A stretch of DNA of 64,000 bases. It comes from Candidatus Eremiobacterota bacterium. GTDB taxonomy: Bacteria > Vulcanimicrobiota > Vulcanimicrobiia > Vulcanimicrobiales > Vulcanimicrobiaceae. The translations under genes were made by a program, and so were the position numbers. The notes beneath the pieces were generated by a model that made no database searches, was not told where the DNA came from, and saw nothing but the letters and a program-made list of their open reading frames with translations. Shown here one piece after another: positions 6,898-15,884 of this stretch; the first letter of the stretch is position 1; every line of letters begins with the position of its first letter. The stretch covers positions 1,399,300 through 1,463,299 of the forward strand of contig JAFAYE010000001.1 of NCBI GenBank assembly GCA_019240525.1, written 5' to 3'.

Positions 6898-8575
6898 CGT
6901 CGCGCGCCACCGAATTCTTCGGAAAGGCCGTGACTTGGCGAAGGTTCTCCTCGCCGCAAGCGATCATCGCGATCCGGTCTATTCCCAGCGCCATGCCCCC
7001 GTGAGGCGGTGCGCCGTACTCCAACGCGCGCACGAAGAACCCAAAACGTTCTTCGACTTGTTCGGGCGTGAGGCCGAGCATCGCAAAGATCTTGCGCTGC
7101 TCTTGGGCTTTATGGATGCGGATTGACCCCGAGCCGAGTTCGTAGCCGTTCAGCACCATGTCGTAGTGTTGTGCCCGCATCGCCCGAGGATCCCGGTCGA
7201 TGAGCTCCCAGTCGCCTGGCGCGGGCGCGGTGAATGGGTGATGCGCGGGCACGGCCTGGCCCGTCGCTTGGTCGATCTCGAGATACGGAAAATCGGTCAC
7301 CCAGGCAAACGCGTACGTATCGGGATCGCGCAGGTTGCAGCGATCGCCGACTTCATTGCGCATCTTGCCGGCGATGCCATACGCAATCTCGCTCTCGTCA
7401 GCGAAGAGCAGCAGCGCATCGCCTTGTTCGGCGTGAAGTTCGGCGCTAACGCTCTCTATTTGAGCGCCGCTCAAGAATTTTGCCGCCGATGATTTGACGC
7501 CGTCGCCGGTCAGCGCGATCCAGACCATCCCCTTCGCTCCAAAGGTCTTGGCCTTTTCAGCGAGCGCGTCGAACTCTCGGCGCGAAAGCGCCGCTCCGCC
7601 CGGATACCGCAGCGCAACCACCGATCCGCCCGCATCGATCGCGCCGCGAAAAACGGCGAATTCGCTCTGCGCAAAGATCTCGTTTGCTTCTGCGAGCTCC
7701 AGCCCGAAACGCAGGTCCGGTTTATCGAGTCCATACCGCCGCACTGCTTCCTGATGGGTCAAGCGCGGAAACGCGGGAAGATCGACGGCACAGACGGCCT
7801 TCCACACGTAACGCATGCACGACTCCATCGTTTCCAGCACCTCTTCCTGCGTGCAAAACGAAAGCTCGACATCGAGCTGCACGAACTCCACGAGCCGATC
7901 GGACCGCTGGTCCTCATCACGCATGCAGCGTGCGATCTGCATGTACTTCCCAAAACCGGCGATCATCAGGATCTGCTTGAGCAGTTGCGGTGACTGCGGC
8001 AGCGCGTAAAAATGCCCTGGGTAGAGCCGGCTTGGAACCAGATAATCTCGCGCACCTTCGGGCGTGGATTTGATCATCATCGGCGTTTCGATCTCCAAAA
8101 AGCCGCGCGAGTCGAAGAAATCTCGCATCGCCTTGACGATCCGATGACGGATGCGGATGTTGCGCTGCATTCGCGGGCGGCGCAAGTCGAGGTACCGATA
8201 CTCTAGGCGCAGATTTTCGTCCACCGGTTCGTCGGAGTTTACCTGAAACGGCGGAACCTGCGATCGGTTGAGAACCTCGAGGCTGCCGATGGCGACTTCG
8301 ACGTCGCCGGTTTCCAGCCGCGGGTTCTCGGTGCCGCCGGGGCGCCGGCGCACCGTACCGATAACGCGCAGCACGTCTTCGCTGCGGAGCTGCTCGGCCT
8401 GGGCAAAGCTCGGATGTTCGGGATCGAAAACGATCTGTGTGATACCTTCGTGATCGCGAAGATCGACGAAGATAAGACCGCCGTGATCGCGGCGGCGATT
8501 CACCCAGCCGTCGAGCCGGACCGATCGGTCCGCGTCCGCGGCGCGCAGCGCCCCGCAGGAGACCTTATCGCTCAT
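6821..8575 (-). CDS. aspS: Aspartyl-tRNA synthetase
   Basis: A 584-residue class IIb synthetase charging tRNA with aspartate. In order: an N-terminal OB-fold anticodon-binding domain (LDGWVNRRRDHGG near residue 25), the catalytic core with LPQSPQLLKQ, a bacterial GAD insertion domain in the middle, AHHPFTAPAPGDW, and motif 3 in GGMALGIDRIAM. The histidine in RRRDHGG is seen in non-discriminating enzymes that also make Asp-tRNA(Asn), but that needs testing. Start at 8575 (MSDKVSCG); in-frame codons further upstream lie in the preceding gene. It is the last gene of the long hisS-to-aspS overlapping series and overlaps the upstream glycosyltransferase by 11 bases. Confidence 0.96.
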   Translation of the reverse strand: MSDKVSCGALRAADADRSVRLDGWVNRRRDHGGLIFVDLRDHEGITQIVFDPEHPSFAQAEQLRSEDVLRVIGTVRRRPGGTENPRLETGDVEVAIGSLEVLNRSQVPPFQVNSDEPVDENLRLEYRYLDLRRPRMQRNIRIRHRIVKAMRDFFDSRGFLEIETPMMIKSTPEGARDYLVPSRLYPGHFYALPQSPQLLKQILMIAGFGKYMQIARCMRDEDQRSDRLVEFVQLDVELSFCTQEEVLETMESCMRYVWKAVCAVDLPAFPRLTHQEAVRRYGLDKPDLRFGLELAEANEIFAQSEFAVFRGAIDAGGSVVALRYPGGAALSRREFDALAEKAKTFGAKGMVWIALTGDGVKSSAAKFLSGAQIESVSAELHAEQGDALLLFADESEIAYGIAGKMRNEVGDRCNLRDPDTYAFAWVTDFPYLEIDQATGQAVPAHHPFTAPAPGDWELIDRDPRAMRAQHYDMVLNGYELGSGSIRIHKAQEQRKIFAMLGLTPEQVEERFGFFVRALEYGAPPHGGMALGIDRIAMIACGEENLRQVTAFPKNSVARDVMMDAPSAVPEQLLRDLHLESRSPG

Positions 8576-9467
8576 GTAACGCTTCTTTAATCCCCGAAAC
8601 ATAGTAGTATTGCAACAAGAGCTCGCGTGCGAAGCGCGATCGTGACGCGCGCCCGTCGATCGCGCCCAACAGGTGCGGGAAGCGAGTCAACAACGAATGC
8701 GCCGCTAGCGATAGCGGCGTCATGCCGAGCCTGACCATCACGTCGAGGTGTGGATGCTTGCGATAGAAACGCGCCGTTGAACGCCCCGCTAGCCGCATCT
8801 TCTCTTTCTGGTGCTCGTACCCGATGGCTTGACAATGGTAGTTCACGGCGGCGGGCTCGTACAGTATTTCAATGCCGAGCCGCTGCAACCGGTAACCGAG
8901 CTCTAGATCCTCGTGACCGTACCCGGTAAAACTTTCGTCGAAGCAGCCGGCTCGCAGCAAATCGTCGCGGCGCACCGATGCATTGCCCGTAAGAAAATAC
9001 AGCCACGAGAGTGTTTTTCGCGAAGCCGGATGAAGATGCCCGCGAGCGCCTGGATTTTCGCGTTTGAACTCGTAGTCACGCAGATCTTCAACCTGCACTT
9101 CCAACCCGACCACGGCGATTCCGCGCCGCGCGCGATGACGTTGCAGATGTGTCGCGAGTAAATTCGGTGAGGCGATGATGTCGGCATCGTTGAAGAGCAC
9201 GATCGCGCCCCGCGCCGCCGCAATTCCAGCGTTGCGAGCCGCGGCTCGTCCGCCGTAAGCGCTCGCCAAATGACGGAGATTGGAATGCTCGCGGCGCACC
9301 TCGGCCAGATAGGCCGCAGTTCCGTCCGACGAGTCAGAGTCGCAGACGAGCAACTCGAACTGCGAGGGCTCGAGCGATTGCGCCAAAAGGCTCGGCACGA
9401 CTTCTCTGAGTATTTCGAGCCGGTTGTAGGTCGGAATGACCACCGAAACTTCGGGTGCTTCGGTCAT
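8565..9467 (-). CDS. Glycosyltransferase family 2
   Basis: A 300-residue inverting GT-A enzyme expected to add a sugar to a surface glycan at the cytoplasmic face. The nucleotide-binding start VSVVIPTYNRLEIL (about 7-20) is followed by CDSDSSDGT, the metal-site stretch LFNDADI (canonically DDD or DxD), and a GYGHEDLELGYRL segment that resembles the galactosyltransferase C-terminal (Glyco_transf_7C) GWED motif. The acceptor and donor cannot be read from the sequence. It overlaps the upstream GT9 gene by four bases and aspS by 11. It is the last of three GT2 genes that alternate with two GT9 genes. Confidence 0.9.
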   Translation of the reverse strand: MTEAPEVSVVIPTYNRLEILREVVPSLLAQSLEPSQFELLVCDSDSSDGTAAYLAEVRREHSNLRHLASAYGGRAAARNAGIAAARGAIVLFNDADIIASPNLLATHLQRHRARRGIAVVGLEVQVEDLRDYEFKRENPGARGHLHPASRKTLSWLYFLTGNASVRRDDLLRAGCFDESFTGYGHEDLELGYRLQRLGIEILYEPAAVNYHCQAIGYEHQKEKMRLAGRSTARFYRKHPHLDVMVRLGMTPLSLAAHSLLTRFPHLLGAIDGRASRSRFARELLLQYYYVSGIKEALHER

Positions 9468-10447
9468 GCGGCGTCCATGAGGCGAGCAACGCCCGCAACG
9501 ATCGCCTCGCCGAACTCCGAAATTGATGCGGCATCGTCGCCTGACGGCTTGCGCACGAGCACATGTGGCACGCCGTACGGCGACCATTCTTGGGAGTTGA
9601 GACGAAAATATCGGTGTTCGAAGGCGACGACCGTCGGTCGCCCTACCGCACTGGCAACGTGCGTCGCTCCGGTGTCGACGGTCACGACCACGCGGCCCCG
9701 CTCGAGCACGGCCGCCCATTGATGGAACGGCAACCGGCAGAGCAGACGCGCCACCGCTCCACTGGCTTCGAAGTCGGGGACGACGTGCTCGCAATCGCGC
9801 GCGCACGTGATGACCACCGGCGCAAGCCGCGCGAGCCGTTGCACCATCGCGACCGTACCGGGGAGCGTGCTGCCCTCCGAAAACCACCGCCGCCCCAGAT
9901 GCAACACGATCGGATTCGGCGGCAGATCGCGTGACGCGGCGCGGTCTTCCTCGGTGACGTCGAGCCGCAGTTTCCAAATACGACGCTCGGCGCCGGCGAG
10001 CGACACGAGGTCCAAGAGCTGAACGACCTCGTGGCGGACGGCGCGATTCGGATCGCGGTCGCAGAGCTCCGGGTCGGCTTCAGAGATCATGATGCGATTG
10101 ACGTAGAGACCGGCGGTCAGTCGCGCGAACCATCGCCGCTCGTACGTGTAGCCGACGCGTAACGCGGCGCGCGTCGCTCCGACCAGTTGCAAATCGACCG
10201 CGCGGGGTGCCAGCGCGATCGCCACGTCGTAGCCGCTCAGGCTCGCGCCGAGCGCGCGGGCCTTCATCCCTCTGCGCAACACGATACGTTCGTCCACGTC
10301 GTCGTTGCGATCCATGACCACGCTGTTGTATTCGCTGGTCACGATGGCCAAATGCGCCCGCGGAAATGAGGCTCGGACCGTCGCGATCGCCGGCGTCGAG
10401 AGCACGAGGTCGCCGATCCGGTCGGTCCGCGAGAGCAGGATCCTCAT
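9464..10447 (-). CDS. Glycosyltransferase family 9 (heptosyltransferase-like)
   Basis: A 327-residue GT-B protein beginning MRILLSRTDRIGDLVLSTPA, the hallmark N-terminus of ADP-heptose:LPS heptosyltransferases, with the aspartate of IGD expected at the catalytic position. The C-terminal nucleotide-binding half has IVLHLGRRWFSEGS and VTVDTGATHVASAVGRPTV, the latter corresponding to the family D(S/T)GxxHxAxAxGxP motif. The gmhA, kinase and adenylyltransferase genes upstream in the same operon make ADP-heptose a reasonable donor. The ATG at 10447 overlaps the stop of the preceding GT2 gene by four bases. Confidence 0.9.
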   Translation of the reverse strand: MRILLSRTDRIGDLVLSTPAIATVRASFPRAHLAIVTSEYNSVVMDRNDDVDERIVLRRGMKARALGASLSGYDVAIALAPRAVDLQLVGATRAALRVGYTYERRWFARLTAGLYVNRIMISEADPELCDRDPNRAVRHEVVQLLDLVSLAGAERRIWKLRLDVTEEDRAASRDLPPNPIVLHLGRRWFSEGSTLPGTVAMVQRLARLAPVVITCARDCEHVVPDFEASGAVARLLCRLPFHQWAAVLERGRVVVTVDTGATHVASAVGRPTVVAFEHRYFRLNSQEWSPYGVPHVLVRKPSGDDAASISEFGEAIVAGVARLMDAA

Positions 10448-11343
10448 CGGCGCAACGCTCGGTCGAGCTCGTCGAAGTAGGCCTCGTTGGCGAGCGCGCG
10501 CGCAGCACGAACTTCGGCTGCAGTGAGCCGCCGTTCGCCGGCGAGACCGGAAAGCCGCCGCGAGAGGCGCGCCTGCGCATCGAGGGCTCGCAAGGTGGCA
10601 TGAAAACCGCGTTGCACCGGATTGATTCCCGTCGCCAGATATGCGCGCCAACCTGGATGGCGCCGGACGAGTTGCACCGCGGTGCGCGCCTGCGCGCGCG
10701 CTTGCGCGACCATCTTCGCGACGCTTCCTTGTGTCGGCGGGGGCTTGACGTGAAAGACCAGCGCGCGCGGATGAAAGACCGCCGGCACGCCGGCGGCGCG
10801 GAGTCGCAATCCGACCTCGATGTCTTCCCAGCCGTACTCGGAAAAGGTTTCGTCGAATCCGCCGATCGAGCGAATCGTCGCCAACGGCAGCGACACGTTT
10901 GTCGTCCAGAAATAGTTGCCGCTGTAGTTTTTGATGCTCCAAATCGGCGGCGGCAGCTCGTCGGGGTTTTCGACCTCGATCGCGCCGCCGCGCACGATGG
11001 CGTGAGGGTGCCTTACCGAGCCGCTTACATGCTCGCGCACGAAGTTGGGCAGCGGCAGCACGTCGTCGTCGATGAAGATGATTCGCTCGCCGGAGGACCG
11101 AGCGATGCCCGCGTTGCGCGCCCGCGCCAAACCAGCGTTGGCCTGCGCGACGACCACAAAGGCGCACGTTGCCCGCCCGCGCGCGCGCTCGATGACGGAC
11201 GCCGTTTGGTCGGAGGAACCGTCGTCGACCAGGACGACCTCGTATGCATCGCCATCGACCGTTTGATCGAAGCATGCCTCGAGCACGCGCTCGAGCAACG
11301 CGGCGCGATTGTACGTGCAGAGCTGTATCGTCGCTTCGATCAC
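10444..11343 (-). CDS. Glycosyltransferase family 2
   Basis: A 299-residue GT-A enzyme. It opens VIEATIQLCTYNRAALLERVL, then has VVLVDDGSSDQT, the donor/metal site IIFIDDDVLPLP (about 91-102) and GFDETFSEYGWEDIEVGLRL, the Glyco_transf_7C-like acceptor-side motif. The GTG start at 11343 forms a GTGA overlap with the stop of the upstream GT9 gene, and no better start exists because upstream in-frame codons are antisense-like, arginine-rich sequence. The KMVAQARAQARTAVQLVRRHP stretch near residue 220 is probably an amphipathic surface helix. Specificity is unknown. Confidence 0.9.
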   Translation of the reverse strand: MIEATIQLCTYNRAALLERVLEACFDQTVDGDAYEVVLVDDGSSDQTASVIERARGRATCAFVVVAQANAGLARARNAGIARSSGERIIFIDDDVLPLPNFVREHVSGSVRHPHAIVRGGAIEVENPDELPPPIWSIKNYSGNYFWTTNVSLPLATIRSIGGFDETFSEYGWEDIEVGLRLRAAGVPAVFHPRALVFHVKPPPTQGSVAKMVAQARAQARTAVQLVRRHPGWRAYLATGINPVQRGFHATLRALDAQARLSRRLSGLAGERRLTAAEVRAARALANEAYFDELDRALRR

Positions 11344-12350
11344 GCGAGCAGCGGCGTTGCGGCGGCGAGGATACGCCTTGTGTCGAGAGCGGCGATGCAG
11401 GCGTAATCGGAGCAGTTTTCCTTCGTATCCTCGCGGTGGCAGGGATAGGATGCTCGAACGATCGCCGTCGCGCTTCCCAACGGCGACCAACGATCTGGAA
11501 AATCAGACTGAAAAGGAAAGATGCCGACGGTCGGGCAGCCGACGGCTGCCGCTACGTGCATCGATCCCGTGGTAATGCCGACGAAACCGCGCGCCGACCG
11601 CGCCAGCGCACCGAAGGTACCCACCCCCGTCCGACCCGCGATCGAAACGATCGCTTCGTCGTCGCAACGACGAGCGAGGCTCTGCGCGATCGGCGCGTCG
11701 GCCGGCGATCCGGTAATGACCACGTGTCCGCCAAATCGGTGGCGCAATTCCACCGCAAGCGACGCCCAGCCGTCGATCGGCCAATCTCCGCGTTGTGAGG
11801 CGACCGCGTTGCAGGGGTTGAGGATCACGTATCGGCCCCAGCTCGCACGCAACGTCGCGGCGTCGCGCTCGTCCTCCGGCGTCGGCACGAAACGATACTG
11901 CCGATCGAGCGTATCGCAACCGATCGCGCGCGCATAATCCAGGAGAACGTCCGTCCAATGCGAGGTGACATCGCCGCGCTCGCTTCGCACGACGATTCGT
12001 TTGGTAAAACGAAATGAATACAAGCGGCGCGCTTGACCGACCCGCACCGGTATGGCGGCGAGCTGGGCCACGCGCGCCGTTCGCGGAGTCGCCCACGTTA
12101 CCACGCAGGCGTCGTAACCAATGCCGGCGAGCGCGCGTCCGAGCGCCCGATCGTCGCCCCCTTCGTCTTCGAGCACGCCATCGATATCCGGGACGCGTTC
12201 CAAGGTTTCGCGATGCGCGGGCAAGGTCAACGCGTCGACGCGGGCAAAGCGTTGATGAAGCGCGCGCGCCACGACCGACGCCACCAGGGAATCGCCGATG
12301 CCGCCCCCCGCGGCGTAGAGCAGAGCGCGATTATTGCGAACCGGATACAT
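11340..12350 (-). CDS. Glycosyltransferase family 9 (heptosyltransferase-like)
   Basis: A 336-residue GT-B protein. The N-terminal loop reads LLYAAGGGIGDSLVASVVA, a GT9 form of the GDxxxxTP region. The C-terminal half has YVILNPCNAVASQRGDWPIDGW (donor-side loop), HVVITGSPADAPIA and GITTGSMHVAAAVGCPTVGIF, the conserved TGxxHxAAAxGxPTVxIF motif. Near the C-terminus it has several cysteines (CHREDTKENCSDYAC), resembling the cysteine-rich tails of some heptosyltransferases. It overlaps the upstream GT2 by 20 bases and the downstream GT2 by four. A surface-glycan heptosyltransferase is the natural reading in this operon, but the donor is not proven. Confidence 0.9.
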   Translation of the reverse strand: MYPVRNNRALLYAAGGGIGDSLVASVVARALHQRFARVDALTLPAHRETLERVPDIDGVLEDEGGDDRALGRALAGIGYDACVVTWATPRTARVAQLAAIPVRVGQARRLYSFRFTKRIVVRSERGDVTSHWTDVLLDYARAIGCDTLDRQYRFVPTPEDERDAATLRASWGRYVILNPCNAVASQRGDWPIDGWASLAVELRHRFGGHVVITGSPADAPIAQSLARRCDDEAIVSIAGRTGVGTFGALARSARGFVGITTGSMHVAAAVGCPTVGIFPFQSDFPDRWSPLGSATAIVRASYPCHREDTKENCSDYACIAALDTRRILAAATPLLA

Positions 12351-13218
12351 CGAGCGTGCGGAGGAGCTCGCGAACGTACATCGCGTCGAGGAACTGCGCG
12401 CGAGCGATTGCGCGCAACCACGCCGGCGCGCGCGCGCTGGTGGCGATGCCCCCGCACACGGCCAGTGCGGGCTCCGAAATCAGATAACGCGCGCGGAGCA
12501 GGTTGAAGGCATGCGCGCCCGTGGCCAAGCGAGCTCGCGGCGACGGATGTTTGTCGAGAAATCGCGCCGCCATGCGGGCCTTCTCAACGGCCTTTCGGCT
12601 TTCGGCCGCTAGAGTTTCGTCGTCCACCGGTTTGACGTGCCAGAGATACGCATTCCACGCAAACTTCCAGCGCACTCCGGCGGCCCGCAAGCGAGCTCCA
12701 AGCTCGGTGTCTTCCCATCCGTATAAATCGAAGCTCTCGTCGAATCCGCCGACCGAATCGAACGCGACTTTCGAAAGCGAAGCGTTGCACGTGCAGAGAA
12801 ATGCCCGCGAGTAATTCGCTGCGCGCGGAGGGGGTCGGCTTTCGCATGAAGGGACATTGACGATCGGCCCGTTGACGACGCGTTCGCCGGTATCTCGATG
12901 TGCCGCTAGGTGGGCGGCAATCCAATTTGACGGTACGATCACGTCGTCGTCGCAAAAGAGCAAATATCGCCCGCGAGCCAGCGTCGTTCCCAGATTTCGC
13001 GCTTTGCCGCGATTGGGTTCGGGCGCCCAAACATAGCGAACTGCCGGAAAGCTCGCGCGAATCGTTTCGACCACGCTCGGCGTCGCATCCGCGGATCCGT
13101 TGTCGACCACGATCACCTCGAAACTCGGCGGCGCCGTCTGTCCTTTCAAAGAAACGAGCGCGCGTTGGAGCGAGGGCGCGCGATTTCGCGTGGCAATCAC
13201 GACCGAGAACTGCATCAT
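12331..13218 (-). CDS. Glycosyltransferase family 2
   Basis: A 295-residue GT-A enzyme starting MMQFSVVIATRNRAPSLQRA. Family landmarks are EVIVVDNGSADATPSV (33-48), the metal site LLFCDDDVIVPSNW (about 89-102), and GGFDESFDLYGWEDTELGARL, which parallels the motif in the two other GT2 proteins of this cluster. The ATG at 13218 overlaps the stop of the LpxB-like gene (ATGA); a second ATG follows directly. The C-terminus overlaps the next gene by 20 bases. The similar size and shared GWED motif of the three GT2 genes suggest they arose by duplication. Confidence 0.9.
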   Translation of the reverse strand: MMQFSVVIATRNRAPSLQRALVSLKGQTAPPSFEVIVVDNGSADATPSVVETIRASFPAVRYVWAPEPNRGKARNLGTTLARGRYLLFCDDDVIVPSNWIAAHLAAHRDTGERVVNGPIVNVPSCESRPPPRAANYSRAFLCTCNASLSKVAFDSVGGFDESFDLYGWEDTELGARLRAAGVRWKFAWNAYLWHVKPVDDETLAAESRKAVEKARMAARFLDKHPSPRARLATGAHAFNLLRARYLISEPALAVCGGIATSARAPAWLRAIARAQFLDAMYVRELLRTLDVSGSQ

Positions 13219-14429
13219 GCGGCGAGGCTGATCAACGATTCGGCCATTCGATCGGACGCGCCGACATGATCGCGATAGAGCAGCGCGAGGGCCTCGCTCG
13301 ACCTCGCCAACCAGTCCCGGTCGTCATAGCAATCGAGGGCGACTCGCGCGATGCGGCCGGGCGTGATCGTTCCGCGAACCTCGCGGATCAAGGCCGCGCC
13401 GGCATCCATGTTGGGCTGGGTGAAATACTCAAAGCGGCGCGTGACCGCGAGCGCGACCGCGCGTTTGAGCGGAATTCCGACGACCGGAATTCGATCGAGA
13501 TAGGTCAGCGGACCGTTGATCGAAACCATTTCAGGCGCATTGAACGGCGTGACGGCAATAGTTGGCTTGCCGAGCGCCGCGAGCTCGATGGTTTTCGTCC
13601 CCGGTATCGTCAGAACCAGACGCGCGCGCATCGCGGCGGGCAACGCATTCGTCAACACGGGGACTCGCACGTCTCCAGCCGCACTCGTCAGATAATCGCG
13701 CCCGTTCTCGGAAACCAGCCGTCCCTTTCGGCCAAACATACGCTCGTGACCGCCTGCTTCAATCGCGCTACGTAGCCGATCGCGCGGCGTAAACGGCGAC
13801 ATCGCAAAGGCGACGGGAATCGCCGGCCGCTCGCGCGCAAGCCGCGATGCGACCGCAAAGAAGAATGGGACCATGTTTTCCACTTCGTAGGGCCGCGAGC
13901 CGGGCATGATCACGATTCCGTCGGCCGGAGCCTCCGCGTCGACTGGCAGCGCTGCCTCCACGATTGCGCCATCTACCACCAGATTGCCGACTCGCTCGAT
14001 GCGCGCGGAGGGCGTTCCCCAGCTCTGGAGTTGCTCGACGTTCCGCGGGTCCACGGCGAACGCTCGCTCGAAGAGCGCGTGATACCGCCGCCGCGAGAAC
14101 TTGTACGTCGTGGCTCGCCCTTTCAGCCGCGCGTGCACGCGCGCCGCATGCAGCAGATCGCCGCCTAGGTACTGGACGATGTCGACCCTGTCGGGAACGC
14201 CCTCGATCCGCCCACCGAGCGCAAATTTCAGGTAGCTGTTCGGCTCGAAAACCGTGGCCTGCGGAAATGCAGCCCGCACCATTCGCGCTTCGAAACCGGT
14301 CGCGTAATCGTCGGGAACCAAGAAGACCAGTGCCGACAGGTTCGGCCGCCGATCGTAGAGCGATCGCAACAGCGGGCGCAGCCACCCGGCGACTTCTCCC
14401 GGCCCGTTAGCGGTGAGCGCGATACGCAT
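13215..14429 (-). CDS. Lipid-A-disaccharide synthase-related glycosyltransferase
   Basis: A 404-residue GT-B protein related to LpxB (family GT19). It starts MRIALTANGPGEVAGWLRPL, where canonical LpxB has AGExSGD, then shows YLGGDLLHAARVHARLKG, a nucleotide-site region IVIMPGSRPYEVENMVP (compare LLPGSRxxEI in LpxB) and a late LTIPGTKTIELAALGKPTIAV (compare SGTATLE in LpxB). The substitutions suggest it is not a standard UDP-diacylglucosamine transferase; I call it LpxB-like without fixing the substrate. It resembles the lipid-A-disaccharide synthase-related proteins of some non-proteobacterial diderms. It overlaps the upstream adenylyltransferase by 23 bases, which places it within the heptose/glycan operon. 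Confidence 0.75.
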   Translation of the reverse strand: MRIALTANGPGEVAGWLRPLLRSLYDRRPNLSALVFLVPDDYATGFEARMVRAAFPQATVFEPNSYLKFALGGRIEGVPDRVDIVQYLGGDLLHAARVHARLKGRATTYKFSRRRYHALFERAFAVDPRNVEQLQSWGTPSARIERVGNLVVDGAIVEAALPVDAEAPADGIVIMPGSRPYEVENMVPFFFAVASRLARERPAIPVAFAMSPFTPRDRLRSAIEAGGHERMFGRKGRLVSENGRDYLTSAAGDVRVPVLTNALPAAMRARLVLTIPGTKTIELAALGKPTIAVTPFNAPEMVSINGPLTYLDRIPVVGIPLKRAVALAVTRRFEYFTQPNMDAGAALIREVRGTITPGRIARVALDCYDDRDWLARSSEALALLYRDHVGASDRMAESLISLAA

Positions 14430-14910
14430 CGAGGACGCGAGCGATCAGATCCGTCGTGCTTGCGCGCGCAACGTGCGGTGCAAGCGCGATACGTCCGCCA
14501 TATTGCAGCACGACGCTTCGTTCGGGAAGCTCGTCTTCGCGGTATTGATCGCTTTTGACGTGCACGTCGGGACGGATCCGGTCGAGCAGCATCTCGGGCG
14601 TGCGCTCGCCGAACCCAACGACCACGTCCACGCTGCGAAGGCCCATCAGCACCGTTGCGCGCTGCGCAAACGCGACGATCGGGCGTGACTCGCCTTTGAT
14701 GCGCCGCACCGACTCGTCTTCATTGAGGCCGACGATCAACGCGTCGCCCTGGGCGCGAGCCCAGGCGAGGTACTCGACGTGGCCCGCATGCAGCAGATCG
14801 AAGCACCCATTGGTAAAGATAACGCAGCGATTCTGCGCGCGGAGCTGCTCGCGCCACGCGGCTGCCTGATCCACGCTCAAAAGTCGGCCAAAGAAGCTCG
14901 CGGCGGTCAT
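14407..14910 (-). CDS. hldC: D-glycero-beta-D-manno-heptose-1-phosphate adenylyltransferase
   Basis: A 167-residue stand-alone nucleotidyltransferase. The cytidylyltransferase-like core has TNGCFDLLHAGHVEYL (about 33-48), containing the HxGH ATP-binding motif, then IVGLNEDESVRRIKG, and a matching GRIALAPHVARASTTDLIARV end (the STTDII signature). The family activates heptose-1-phosphate with ATP to ADP-heptose. In Enterobacteria this domain is fused to the kinase as HldE; here the two are separate adjacent genes overlapping by four bases. Glycerol-phosphate or FAD-synthetase-type relatives share the fold, but the kinase and GmhA neighbours decide for heptose. Confidence 0.9.
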   Translation of the reverse strand: MTAASFFGRLLSVDQAAAWREQLRAQNRCVIFTNGCFDLLHAGHVEYLAWARAQGDALIVGLNEDESVRRIKGESRPIVAFAQRATVLMGLRSVDVVVGFGERTPEMLLDRIRPDVHVKSDQYREDELPERSVVLQYGGRIALAPHVARASTTDLIARVLDAYRAHR

Positions 14911-15884
14911 ATCGCCGGATCGAGCAATGCGAGAATTTCGTCGGGCGAAGCCGTCGCCGTGCCGAGTTTTGCTACAACCGCGCCGGCCGCAAAGTTCGCT
15001 AGCTGCATCGCTTGCTCGACGGGCGCGCCGGCGGCGAGTGCCAGACCCAGTACTGCGATGACCGTGTCGCCGGCGCCGCTCACATCGTAAACCGTGCGAG
15101 CCACCGACGGAATCTGCAAACGCTCGCCGTCACGTCCGAAGAGCGCCATGCCGTGCTCTCCGCGCGTAATAACCGCGTAGCGGCAGTTTAGCAGTTCGAT
15201 CAAACGCAAACCGGCACGCTCTAAGCTTTCATCGTCGACAATGGGAATGCCACTGATCGTCGCGGCTTCGGCAGCGTTGGGAGCGACGCAGGTAATTCCA
15301 GCGAACAGCGCGATGTTTTGCGGCTTTGGATCCGCCAGAACGAGCGGCGCTTCGCATGCGGCTTCGACGATTTCGCGGCAAAGTAACCCCTTGGCATAAT
15401 CGCTCAGGATCACCGCGTCGCAGTGCGCGGCCCGGTTCCGCACGAAATCGCTCAAACGCCGGCGATCGGCGGCCTTCAATGGATTCGTCGATTCCCAATC
15501 GGCACGCACGACCTGCTGGTTGTGCGCAACGATACGCGTCTTTCGCGTCGTCGGTCGATCGGCGATCGTAAAAACCCCGGAGTCGTCGACCTGTTCGTTG
15601 CGCAGAAGCTCTCGAATCTGTCCGGCGAAGGCGTCATCGCCGACCACCCCGGCGAAGACCACGCCTGTATTGAGGGCTCGCAGATTATTCGCGACGTTCC
15701 CCGCACCACCGAGCGTAAACGAATGATCGGCGACGGCGACGACCGGAACGGGCGCCTCGGGCGAAATCCGCGTCACCGTTCCCCATATCCATTCATCGAT
15801 CATGAGATCGCCGACCACCAGAATCCGTACGTTCCCGGCGCGCTCGAAAAGAGTGCGCGCGTCGGGCACCATGAGCGCCATCAC
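14907..15884 (-). CDS. hldA: D-glycero-beta-D-manno-heptose-7-phosphate kinase
   Basis: A 325-residue PfkB-family sugar kinase. It has ILVVGDLMIDEWIWGTVTRI near the start, the substrate loop SPEAPVPVV with TLGGAGNVANNL (the first PfkB signature) and the catalytic YDVSGAGDTVIAVL (about 266-279) with the essential aspartate. These match the kinase half of HldE. It should phosphorylate heptose-7-phosphate at C1. I give the GTG at 15884 as start because GAGGGCGG lies about six bases upstream and it overlaps the gmhA stop as GTGA; the ATG directly after it is an equal alternative. No gmhB phosphatase or hldD epimerase is in this window. Confidence 0.91.
   Translation of the reverse strand: MMALMVPDARTLFERAGNVRILVVGDLMIDEWIWGTVTRISPEAPVPVVAVADHSFTLGGAGNVANNLRALNTGVVFAGVVGDDAFAGQIRELLRNEQVDDSGVFTIADRPTTRKTRIVAHNQQVVRADWESTNPLKAADRRRLSDFVRNRAAHCDAVILSDYAKGLLCREIVEAACEAPLVLADPKPQNIALFAGITCVAPNAAEAATISGIPIVDDESLERAGLRLIELLNCRYAVITRGEHGMALFGRDGERLQIPSVARTVYDVSGAGDTVIAVLGLALAAGAPVEQAMQLANFAAGAVVAKLGTATASPDEILALLDPAI

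Noticed and set aside
10366-11406. Long plus-strand frame (346 codons) opposite the GT2 gene
   Set aside because: The minus-strand frame has glycosyltransferase motifs in order; the plus-strand frame has none.
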